From Aureobasidium sp. EXF-3400 (taxonomy: Eukaryota > Ascomycota > Dothideomycetes > Dothideales > Saccotheciaceae), in NCBI GenBank assembly GCA_024195585.1, contig SWBL01000081.1, forward strand, positions 62,001 through 126,000: DNA of 64,000 nucleotides, given 5' to 3'. Below, in pieces: positions 55,926 through 64,000 of the stretch. Each line of letters opens with the position of its first letter. Position 1 is the first letter of the stretch. The translations under genes and the position numbers were made by a program. The notes below the pieces were generated by a model. The model was not told where the DNA came from, made no database searches, and worked only from the letters and a program-made list of their open reading frames with translations.

Positions 55926-56150
55926 CCCTCCCCGTGTGCCAAAGTATGTAACTTCCCAGTGAATCCATCAACCTCCGACTACGCAGAGAGCAAAGTGTAC
56001 ACTATAAAAAGGCACAAAGTATTCAGAGACAGAGGTGTGGCTAAAGAGAGCCGACAAGTTGTTGCTTCTCAGTGGACACTATTCTTTTTCGTATCAGTAT
56101 TGTGCATTTTTACAGCTACACGCGTTACCTACTTTAGCACACGGGGAGGG
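55926..56150 (+). mobile_element. MITE-like element, copy B
   Basis: A 225-bp element with near-perfect terminal inverted repeats (left CCCTCCCCGTGTGCCAAAGT, right end reverse-complements to CCCTCCCCGTGTGCTAAAGT) and no coding capacity. It matches copy A at 3597..3818 in inverted orientation. Its right end is 23 bp from the stop codon of the SDR gene, so it probably lies in or next to that gene's 3' UTR. Confidence 0.74.
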
Positions 56151-56172
56151 CAGGCGCAGCAAATATCTCGCA

Positions 56173-57258
56173 TCAGTAATCGTAACAGAAACTCCTAACT
56201 CCACGCCGGGTACCTTCTTCAATCGTGACAGTAGGCGAATAGCCCAAGAGTCTTCTGGCTTTCGAGATGTCGTGCGTGCGGTTTAGACACAGATGTTCGA
56301 TATCTTCCTTGGACGGAGAGAAACTTGATGAGCCTCCCAAGGTGAATGCCCAAGTTGCCCAATCGCTAGCACTAGCTGCGGCTAGAGCGACTTTACTCGG
56401 AATGATGGTCGGTGTCAAGTTCGATATATCGTACCCAGTGGCTTGCCATACTAGTCTCATGAAGCCGTAGAACTGACGTGGGTCATCGTTGGTGATGAAG
56501 AAAGACTCTCCACCAACTTGTTTTCCTGGTTCTGCTCCTTGTGCAGCTTCACCCACAAGAGCTTCGGCAGCCTTGATGTGTGCCTCTGCTACATTGCCAA
56601 CGTAGACAAAGTCATACAAGGCGGAATTGGAACCGATCTGATAGCCTTGACGGTTTTCCTGTAGTTGGTTGAGCATGGTCAGGAGGAGCTGGGAGTCGTT
56701 TTCGCCAAACATGGCACAGGGTCTGATGCATGCAGTGCGTAGACCGCCTGCATTGATGGGCAAATCGTTGTTTGAAGATCTCGTGAGTCGATCGGCAATA
56801 GCTTTAGTGGTTGTAGGGTAGCGACGGCCATCAGGACTTTCGTCGACAGGATCAGATTCTTTGGCGTTGAGATAGTCGGTCTCGAGTAAAGTGTGCGCCG
56901 ATGAAGTGTAGACGAAGGCAGCAGTATTGGGACAAGCGATGGCTGCTCGAACGAGGTTTGCTGTCCCTTCTACGTTGATCTTGTAGTGGAAATCTGGGGT
57001 CCCCTTGAGAGGATAGGTGATTGGAGCCACTGTATTTATGATGACCTGTGGTTTGATCGAACTGACGATTGATTGCACCGATCTGTCATCTAAGAGATCA
57101 CCCTCCAGATACTCGACACGGTGTCGTCGGCGTTGGCTGTTCGAGCGTCCCATGACATAGATTTTAGTGTCGTCGTTTCTAGCCAAGAGATGGTCGACAA
57201 TGTGGTGACCGAGAAAACCACAACCTCCAACAATGAGAATTGATTGGAACGTGTTCAT
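56173..57258 (-). CDS. 3-beta-HSD/NAD(P)-epimerase-type SDR
   Basis: Single exon; I use the ATG at 57258 (MNTFQSILIVGG), 361 aa, with the ATG at 57294 as an alternative. Extended SDR fold: NAD-binding GGCGFLG (11-17), acidic GDLLDD loop, NTVAP and YTSSAH segments, then RRYPTTTKA where the catalytic Tyr and Lys should be. Here Tyr147 and Lys152 are five apart, not the usual four (YxxxK), so the active-site reading is uncertain. The C-terminal part is like sterol-C4-decarboxylase/3-beta-HSD proteins (Erg26 relatives). It is 264 bp downstream of the Zn2Cys6 gene on the same strand and could belong to the cluster at 56-64 kb. Confidence 0.78.
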   Translation of the reverse strand: MNTFQSILIVGGCGFLGHHIVDHLLARNDDTKIYVMGRSNSQRRRHRVEYLEGDLLDDRSVQSIVSSIKPQVIINTVAPITYPLKGTPDFHYKINVEGTANLVRAAIACPNTAAFVYTSSAHTLLETDYLNAKESDPVDESPDGRRYPTTTKAIADRLTRSSNNDLPINAGGLRTACIRPCAMFGENDSQLLLTMLNQLQENRQGYQIGSNSALYDFVYVGNVAEAHIKAAEALVGEAAQGAEPGKQVGGESFFITNDDPRQFYGFMRLVWQATGYDISNLTPTIIPSKVALAAASASDWATWAFTLGGSSSFSPSKEDIEHLCLNRTHDISKARRLLGYSPTVTIEEGTRRGVRSFCYDY

Positions 57259-57522
57259 GATAAAGCGAGGTAATTGCAGTTGTCTTTCTGACATGTTTCT
57301 GTCCAAAATAAATTGCTTCTTATATGTTGCTAGCAGATTCAACTCACTCGTCATTATCTTATCCAGCGCGCACCGCGCATCCCGCATGTGCCAAACGGAC
57401 GATCCTTCAGGATTCGTTTCCAAACGGCGATTTTCTCAATACGAGGTGAAGACTTGGCCAATACTATACGACAGTATAGTCGGCTCTGCGATCGCGATAT
57501 CTCGTAGTCTCTTGTCAGCATC

Positions 57523-59606
57523 TCAAATTGTCCAGTCGAAATTGACAAAATTTTGAGCACCGGAGAACCAAGCCTCAAAACCGCTTGGAAGCGTAAAGTT
57601 CAAATTGTTGGCAGGCCCATCGATCTGATGATCTATTGTATCTGCATTTGTGTCGCTGATGGAGGCTGTTACGTACTGTCTGGCAAGCGTTAAGAATGCC
57701 TGACACAGTTCTCGCAGATCTTTGATTGCTTCGGGTGATCTGAGCTGCATGGACTTGAGGGATGTTGTAAAATTCTGGAGCAACTCAAGGTCTCCAAGAT
57801 TCGGAGATTTGATGACAGAATAGAAGAGGATAATGAAAGGTGTAAAGGGACAGTTCAGAATAGCCCAGCTGGCATAATCGTTGGCGCTGCCATTTTCACT
57901 GAACCTTGTGAGGTTCACCATGTCTAGATGACTGCGGATGGTTGCTCGTGCAGCAGAAAGACATCTAGGATCAAGGCTGAGCAACATGTCGCTGTCTGGA
58001 GGGACGACAGCTCGATATATTAGGGTTTGTAAGCAGCCGATGACAACTGAGTTTGATCCGACGAGAAACGACATGTATTGTCTTCGGTAGACAGTCTCTT
58101 CGGCTATCCCTGAGTTTACTTTCGATGTTATGTCCAGGTGTGCGGCTAGCTCCTCAACGTGTTGGAGTCTCTGCTGAGAAGAATGTTTGAGAGAACCAGG
58201 GCTGTAGAGTTGCTCGTATATCAAACCATGTACAGAAGCAATCTCGATCATTGTTCGAAACCACAGATACCAGCCTCTGAAGTCTGACTGAAGAGGCTCG
58301 CTCGGGTAGCCAACAGTGATATCCTTGTCTCGAAGGACAGCTGACCGACCGAGGCGTAACGATAAACACTTGTCATAGTAGTATATGACCCAGAACAGAA
58401 TTGTTTGAGCTTGAGTCTGTTTCGGATTTTGATCAGACAGTCTATGCCATCCGAGTGCTTGGACCATGGTGCATGCCATGGAGACCATCGGCCAAGCTGA
58501 TGCATGATCACCTTTCTGGATTGCGTGACTGGCGCCGAACACTACCGCCAGCATGTTCTCAGTGGACGGCGAAGATAGCATACTGTAAGATCGCAGGCAG
58601 TGCTCGAAGAACTCGAGGAAACGCTTGCTGGGAGACCAGAGGAGAGAATCCTTGTGGAATTTGCGCGCAGTTAGATACTCACAAAACATGTAATGTAGTG
58701 CACCGCACACAATCGTTTTTGTGGCCATTGAGCAGGTGTCGAGGTTCTTATAAAGCTGATCAACAAGTTGCAAGAACTCCGAAGGCGTAAAAAAAGGTGA
58801 CCAGATTAGAAAGAAGAGACTGTCACAGGCTTGGACTTCGTGTACCACTCCCAGAACGGTACGATAAGGAGGCAGATACTCGGGTGTAAGGTTTGTCGGT
58901 TCAATACTGGGGACAGCATACGAGAGACCGAATCCGTCTGTGGAACGATGGTGCATAGCACTATGCAAGACCTCGAGGGCTGACTTGATCTCTAGGTTGT
59001 TGCGCAATGACGGACTCGATTGCAACAAACGCTCAACGTCGTGTCGAGCTTTCCGAGAATGCGCGAGCAGCGATGATTCACCGACAAAGGATGTACGCTG
59101 GTCACTGTCGTCGTCTACAGAGTTGATTGGCAAATGCACCGGGGTAGAAGATGTTGAGTCCGCGGGAACCTGCAGCTGCTGTCTGTTCATAAGGACATGA
59201 AGCATCTTGTTAGTCTCTGTAAGTAGCGCCTCAATACTATGCAGACGTTCTTCCATCGAATCGATCTTCCGTTCATATTAGTTCGAGATCAGCACTCTCT
59301 GACGCTTGACCTGGGGTCTGTCGTGGGTGGTAATACATGATACTGTTGCAGCTACACAGTTTGCGCAAGGTGTGGACCTGTCGCAACGAATCTGATTCTA
59401 ACTCAACACAACATTCAGAGGGGGTTGATTATGGCCCTTCTTACCTTGCGCGCTCGACAGTGATCACACTGACAAGGCTGAATGATTAACGACGCGTTCA
59501 TATGCAATGTGCTGGAGTCAACACTCACAGCGCGACCAATCTGCACCCGAGCCGTCTCGGCACTGACATCAGCATCAGATTCCAGTGTGTGCTTTCTCGA
59601 ATCCAT
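57523..59606 (-). CDS. Zn2Cys6 fungal transcription factor with in-frame TAA or tiny intron
   Basis: My model has exons 59529..59606, 59445..59477 and 57523..59391. Splicing yields a perfect zinc cluster, C-x2-C-x6-C-x5-C-x2-C-x6-C (CDHC...IRC...CANC...C), followed by a linker (VKRQRVLISN) and then a dimerisation helix (YERKIDSMEERLHSIE) and a fungal_trans middle-homology region with WAILNCPFTPF. A TAA at 59278..59280 (codon 75) interrupts the linker in frame. It may be a nonsense mutation (CAA to TAA), or a 45-nt intron 59266..59310 (GTCAAG donor, CTAAT branch, GGAAG acceptor) may remove it, giving 644 aa. The first intron (51 nt) is also frame-neutral. Otherwise it would encode a nuclear regulator, possibly of the adjacent genes. 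Confidence 0.7.
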
Positions 59607-59869
59607 GAAACCTCGATAATGCTGTACTGGGAACGAGTAAGAAGAGAAGCAGAGATGGGAAAGGATGCTGCGGGATGCGCGGCATGCGGCGACGTTGATC
59701 ATCGTTGACAACACCATGACGTCGTTGTTGCCAACAAGCCCCAAACAAAATCTCAGGAAGCGTCGTCGCTCCGATCCTGTCGCATCACAAGTCCTTCGCT
59801 GGTGACAATCATAAAAACAGCAAGCAGACAGAATGATTTGGATTCTCGCATTATTTCTATCGAAGCATC

Positions 59870-60916
59870 TCAATGCTGCCCAACAGTTTGCAAAAACATT
59901 AACCCAGTCCCTTCTAAGCACCCGATATACTCGGCTTGAAACTCGTTCGACTTCAATATCAGTAGTTCCACATAGAGCTCCGCCTTGCCGATACCTTCCA
60001 TAGGACCACCTGGGCCATACATCTCCATCACGGTTTTTCTCAGCTGCACATGCCCTTTGGAAGCACGTCCAGATGCTTCAAAGTGAGCAAGGTCAAGGAA
60101 ATATGCCAGCTGATCAGTCTCAGCAGCATCCGAATCGTTCAGCTTCGAGTCCTGACTGACGTGTGTCGAAAAAGCAAGTACACCGTTCTTCTCCCGACGC
60201 GAGTCAAGGTGCTCAATCCAAGATCTTGCATGTGGCGCGACTTTCTCAAGCCAAAGACCTAACTCCTCTTGAGCAACATTGGGCTGGCGCTGTCCTTCCC
60301 GGACAAAGCATATGTTGTTAGGGACGCCATCCACACGCACACGGCCGAGTCGAATCTTGTTTGAGTTTCGTGGGCCTTCTGGTGGGATATCGAGAATGCG
60401 GCTATTCGGAGCAGTTTTCGCTTTTGAGGCTGTCACGTACGGCGAGGTGAATGTGTCGTCTTTGGACCCGATTCTATGCCGGTAGACGCCCCAATAGCCC
60501 TCGTCATTACTTGCTCGTAGCTTGTCGATGAGCCTAGTGAGGCCCCAGCGAAAGTCTTGATTGGCTGCGAACATGTATCGCGAAGTAGGGACTGTCATAA
60601 CTTCGCGCCAGACTCCGGCATCGTCAGAGAGATTGTCCCAGAACTGTCGCACAGAGCTTGAAGCAGCCCAAGTCTTGTATCGTTTGACGTCGAGCCAGTA
60701 AGCAACAAAAGTCGTGGCATGTGGTTTGTCCTCAGCTTCAAGATTATGACTTTCATCAACAAGCATATCAACCTGTCCTGCTGATGCATTCAAAAGCTTG
60801 TGGAGCTCATTGATGATGAATTTTTTGCTGTCGGTCAGATGGGACCGATGTTGAACGCCGAAAACACCATAAACGAAGAGGTGTTTTATCCCCTCCCAGT
60901 CAGCGAGGAAAACCAT
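59870..60916 (-). CDS. Haem aldoxime-dehydratase-like protein
   Basis: Single exon, 348 aa. It follows the Oxd family along most of its length: VYGVFGVQ near the start, TTFVAYWLDVKRYKTW, GVWREVMTVPTSRY, EGYWGVYRHRIG, VPNNICFVREGQ, then AYFLDLAHFE...KGHVQLRK with the proximal haem-ligand His (His of KGHVQ) and ELYVELLILKSNEF. Oxd enzymes dehydrate aldoximes to nitriles. Two oddities: the usual ~40-residue N-terminal lead is missing (no upstream exon found), and by my remembered alignment the distal catalytic His (in a WHEV motif) is Val in YVEL. The gene is divergent from a Zn2Cys6 gene over a 455-bp promoter with three palindromes and is followed by another regulator 263 bp downstream. Confidence 0.83.
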   Translation of the reverse strand: MVFLADWEGIKHLFVYGVFGVQHRSHLTDSKKFIINELHKLLNASAGQVDMLVDESHNLEAEDKPHATTFVAYWLDVKRYKTWAASSSVRQFWDNLSDDAGVWREVMTVPTSRYMFAANQDFRWGLTRLIDKLRASNDEGYWGVYRHRIGSKDDTFTSPYVTASKAKTAPNSRILDIPPEGPRNSNKIRLGRVRVDGVPNNICFVREGQRQPNVAQEELGLWLEKVAPHARSWIEHLDSRREKNGVLAFSTHVSQDSKLNDSDAAETDQLAYFLDLAHFEASGRASKGHVQLRKTVMEMYGPGGPMEGIGKAELYVELLILKSNEFQAEYIGCLEGTGLMFLQTVGQH

Positions 60917-61082
60917 TGTTCGATCAAGTTTCTAAGGTGATAGTATGATAGGTGTGGGAAAAAGGTAGTCAGCAACCTACTTTGGCTCAGCATGATGACC
61001 GTCACTTATATTAGATCAAGCTGGAGACTTGATGAGCATCCAGGCCACACCGACCTGCTTCTCCGCACATGACTATCCAGCG

Positions 61083-61101
61083 TGCGGATTGTTCAACCGC
61101 A
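61083..61101. promoter_or_regulatory. TGCGG-N9-CCGCA palindrome, site 1
   Basis: Inverted repeat TGCGG/CCGCA with a 9-bp spacer (ATTGTTCAA), 167 bp upstream of the dehydratase start. CGG...CCG inverted repeats with fixed spacing are the usual binding sites of Zn2Cys6 dimers. Confidence 0.75.
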
Positions 61102-61144
61102 TGGTTCATGTAGAGGAAAGAGTGATGTTCGTCGTCAGGCGGGG

Positions 61145-61163
61145 TGCGGATGCGACTTCCGCA
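61145..61163. promoter_or_regulatory. TGCGG-N9-CCGCA palindrome, site 2
   Basis: Inverted repeat with a 9-bp spacer (ATGCGACTT); the arms extend to TGCGGA/TCCGCA. Middle of the shared promoter. Confidence 0.78.
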
Positions 61164-61328
61164 TGTCAGATAGAGTTTGGCGGTGCAAATCAGGGTCCAG
61201 GTGGGGTACGCGTTCCGCGATAAACCAGGCCCTATCGAGACTTTGCTTCTTACAATCTTGTGACAACTGAATAGCATATTGTCGTACAATATCTTGCTGT
61301 TTAACCGAAGTGCCTTCGTAATCTTCGT

Positions 61329-61347
61329 TGCGGAGCTGTCATCCGCA
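61329..61347. promoter_or_regulatory. TGCGG-N9-CCGCA palindrome, site 3
   Basis: Inverted repeat with a 9-bp spacer (AGCTGTCAT); arms TGCGGA/TCCGCA. It ends 24 bp before the regulator's ATG, suggesting autoregulation. Confidence 0.78.
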
Positions 61348-61371
61348 TGCCCATGCCGGAGTCATCTCATC

Positions 61372-63601
61372 ATGAATCAGAACGATGTAGGGCCGCGAAT
61401 TCGCATTCGGATTGCTTGTGAAGAATGTCGAAGAGGCAAACGAAAGGTACACGCATCTCCCCAAACATCAGTTGTTCCAAGACTAATTCTTGATTGCAGT
61501 GCGATGGACAGAAGCCAAGATGTACTCTCTGCACAAGATCTGATCGGACTTGCCAGTATGCCTCAGAAGAATCCAGAAAGTAAGCAGCATAAGAATCGAT
61601 AATTGGTGTAGAGTTGACCTATCCTTAGGCGCATATATCAAAATGGAGACCTTGTTACGTCTCTACGGGAAGAGATCAGATCACTACGCACGGCATTGAA
61701 TGAAACGAACGCTCAGAACATCAGACATTCCACTGATGATCAAACGATTGATGATAACATAGCAGCCCATTCTGCTTCACATCTGGAGCCTGATTTGGAA
61801 GGTCGTCAAACTCCTTCATGGGAGGATCGCTCTTTTGAGAGTAGATCTTCGCAGGCCATGAACGAGCTCTCTTCATTGATGCTTCAGCTCGATGTTGCCG
61901 ATATTGGTGAGCCCTCATTTACGCTCTCTTCAAACAAGGCGCGTGAGGAGATCTTCCCAAACATCTCCACAGCAAGACCAAACCCTGATTCAAACAATGG
62001 TGCCATACTCTCGACGGACAACCAGAAACAGCTGGTCAAATGCTTCACTGGCGAGTTCAATCGATTTCATCAGTTTCTGGACCCACATGAAGCTGAAAGC
62101 TTGATCCTTTCAATTCCTGATGCAAAAGATTCTGATCTGAGCTTCAGAAATAACGCCCTATTAGCAGTTGCTGCATTCTGTTCTGACGTGCCGCTGCTAA
62201 ACGACTTACAAGAGCACTTTTTCACAAAAGCTGAAAGCCTTGTACTTCAGTCCATCAGGGAGATGCCAAGTGATCTTGTGGTACAAGGACTTGCGTTATT
62301 AGCTTGGATAGAGCTGAATCGGGGCTCGGACAGTATGGCATACAACTGGATTGGTAAGTGATAACAGAGTTGAAGTAGCTCTGGACTGATGTATGATTAG
62401 CCATGGCTACCGGTCAAGTGTTGCACCTAGGATTACACGCAAGTGCTCTGAAATCGACACGACTTTTACACGATCAGAATCAGATGATACAGCAACGTCG
62501 GGTCAGATCATTTTGGGCATACTTTTCAGTGGACAGGTACATTCTAGGCTCATGATATAGTTTTGACAGGAAGGAAAACTAACAATAGTTCTCTAGGCTT
62601 GTGACGTCTAGTCTCGGCATGAACTGCACCATGCATTGGCAGAGGGTCAAGTCGCCATCCTTCACTACTATCATTTCGACCACTCCTTCGGTAGATGAGT
62701 GGGCACATGAACGATTCTGTGAGATGTGGCATCTTTGGGACTCCTGCATGGATCAAGGGTGAGCTAAGTGATTGCCTGGTCCAACGTGCGTTGCTGATAT
62801 CAAACCAGACACGCTTTTGGTTGGTACAAACTCAGCCAAGCCGAGAAAGAAAAACTCGTCTTGCATTCTCATCAAGCTCTGGTGAAATTCAGCGAGGAAA
62901 ACGACGCGTTTCTCCGCGTCCATAGAGAATATATGCCCGAGACAGCGGTCTGGCTACAACTTGCATACAATGCTGCTCTCATCCTCATACATAGACCACT
63001 GCTTAGCGAAGCAAGCACCACCAAACTTGGTAGATTTTCTCTTACAGTGGCTACGACTGCCGCTTCGACCATATCCCGCATACTTCGAGAACTCGGCACT
63101 GCTCAAGGATTCATGGCAATCGCACCTCAAGTCATTGACTACATCTCTATTGCTGCCATCATGCATTTGCTCAATGCGACTTCTGGGAGAAACAGATTAG
63201 GCCGTCAGTCCGCAAATGGTCTCCGCACTTGTGTACATGCACTATCCAGTATGAGCTCTAAGTGGAGAACTCGATCCCAAAATTCTCTTCAACATATTCA
63301 AAATCTTGCTCAGCGATGGGAAGTCGTTTGGGCACTTCCTTTACAGTATACCCAAGCTCTGCCTCCCGACAACAACTCCTCAACATCAAGAACGTATGAT
63401 TATGGTGCTGGGCGTGGAGCTGGAAAAGCGTCTAGCGTTTATAAGATTTTCGACGACACCGCGTTAGATGCAGCTGTTCAGGGACTTTGGGACTTAGAAG
63501 GAGTTGCAGATCAAGACTGGATCTTGGACAATGCTCAAAGCATGGAGAATAACTATCTTGACTTCTGGGATTCTAATTGGCAGCTCGCTGGAGGGGAATA
63601 G
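61372..63601 (+). CDS. Zn2Cys6 fungal transcription factor, six exons
   Basis: Exons 61372..61446, 61500..61579, 61629..62353, 62401..62536, 62597..62758 and 62809..63601 give 656 aa with every junction in frame. The zinc cluster spans the first intron: C-x2-C-x6-C-x6-C-x2-C-x6-C (CEEC, then KRK-C, then CTLC...C). A short leucine-rich linker helix (SLREEIRSLRTALNE) follows, then the fungal_trans domain, with GLHASALK, RVRSFWAYFSVDR and SSLGMNC as its signature. Individual exons are easy to miss; the zinc-cluster exons are 75 and 80 nt. The gene is divergent from the aldoxime-dehydratase-like gene and has a palindrome just before its start. It is the natural candidate for the regulator binding those sites. 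Confidence 0.88.
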
Positions 63602-64000
63602 TGGCATTTCTACTGTAATCGTTTGATAATCCCTCATTCCAGGTGCTTCCACCAATGCCTTCGGGCCCAAACGCTTCATTCCATTTGATCCATGATAAGC
63701 GGAGTGAGCTGTCTGCTGTTGATATTTCTCAGTTGATCGGCGGGGTAGATAACAACCTTGCCGAGGCAGATAAGAGATAGGCGTGCAGGTGACTGCCGGG
63801 TCAAACCTTCGTTTCGTAGCGTGCGGATGTCACATCCGCAGCTCAGATACGTGGGGTATGGTCGACGAACAGATGTGTATTTGATGTCTGACCTTACACC
63901 AAAGCTTAGTTTACCCAGCTTGTTATAAGACGTGGCATCCCTCATGTTACACTGACATCCTTGTCAAACTTGTTGACCACCAATTCGAATTTCTTGATTA
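63602..64000. other. Window end, intergenic
   Basis: No gene recognised. It contains the fourth palindrome at 63822..63840 and may be the promoter or 3' flank of a gene beyond the window. Confidence 0.5.
63822..63840. promoter_or_regulatory. TGCGG-N9-CCGCA palindrome, site 4
   Basis: Perfect palindrome around a single central C: TGCGGATGT then C then ACATCCGCA. It has the same arms and spacer length as the three sites in the 61-kb promoter, and lies 221 bp after the regulator's stop. A target gene beyond the window is likely. Confidence 0.75.

Larger units (their letters stand above)
60917..61371. promoter_or_regulatory. Shared divergent promoter, dehydratase and regulator
   Basis: 455 bp between the dehydratase start (minus strand) and the regulator start (plus strand). 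It contains three 19-bp TGCGG-N9-CCGCA palindromes listed separately. No gene lies here. Confidence 0.8.

Noticed and set aside
59445..59921. Long single-exon reading at the start of the first Zn2Cys6 gene
   Set aside because: It runs through introns and ends right after the first half of the zinc cluster; splicing completes the cluster exactly.
62695..62925. Plus-strand frame across the last intron of the second Zn2Cys6 gene
   Set aside because: It is a different frame spanning a clear GTGAGC-CCAG intron; the spliced reading is continuous with the fungal_trans domain.

Overview
This window reads as nuclear DNA of a filamentous ascomycete (Pezizomycotina, most likely a Dothideomycete). The reasons are about 34 protein genes on both strands at roughly 2 kb spacing, short GT-AG introns (mostly 45-80 nt) with CTAAC/CTGAC-type branch sites, monocistronic genes with many divergent pairs, and typical fungal families (Zn2Cys6 regulators, OPT transporter, PXA-PX protein, Csc1 channel, etherase-type GST). 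The species call is inference; no rRNA or marker gene is present.

Layout. 0-6 kb: 3' end of an OPT transporter, a repeat-rich hypothetical gene with a 172-bp tandem duplication upstream, a 222-bp MITE-like element, and a Gfd2-type DEDDh exonuclease. 6-18 kb: SCO1, a paraoxonase-like protein, a HEFAH putative metallopeptidase, Prp38, a GT8-like membrane protein, a possible CaaX protein, a PPxY protein and a GST. 18-30 kb: Cef1/Cdc5, a small mitochondrial protein, a secreted alpha/beta hydrolase, a cytosolic tyrosyl-tRNA synthetase split into 16 exons (one of 5 nt), and a PXA-PX-nexin protein. 30-40 kb: a decayed tRNA-like sequence, a small Cys/His protein, a tandem pair of APH-like kinases (one apparently catalytically dead), and a DUF92 membrane protein. 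40-55 kb: Csc1-like channel, Syn8-like SNARE, alpha/beta hydrolase, two-TM protein, nucleotide-sugar/triose-phosphate transporter, DNAJC8/Spf31 J-protein divergent from Dbp4 helicase, histidine phosphatase and an Hsp31/DJ-1 protein. Most of 1-55 kb is ordinary housekeeping.

55-64 kb looks accessory. It holds a second MITE copy, a 3-beta-HSD/epimerase-type SDR, a Zn2Cys6 regulator with an in-frame TAA (or a tiny intron), a haem aldoxime-dehydratase-like gene, and a divergently transcribed second Zn2Cys6 regulator. The 455-bp promoter shared by the dehydratase and the second regulator carries three 19-bp palindromes of the form TGCGG-N9-CCGCA, and a fourth lies just downstream of the regulator near the window edge. 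This is the architecture of a self-contained, pathway-specific aldoxime/nitrile-type gene cluster, and it is the best candidate here for an undescribed system. Its function is inferred from families and layout only.
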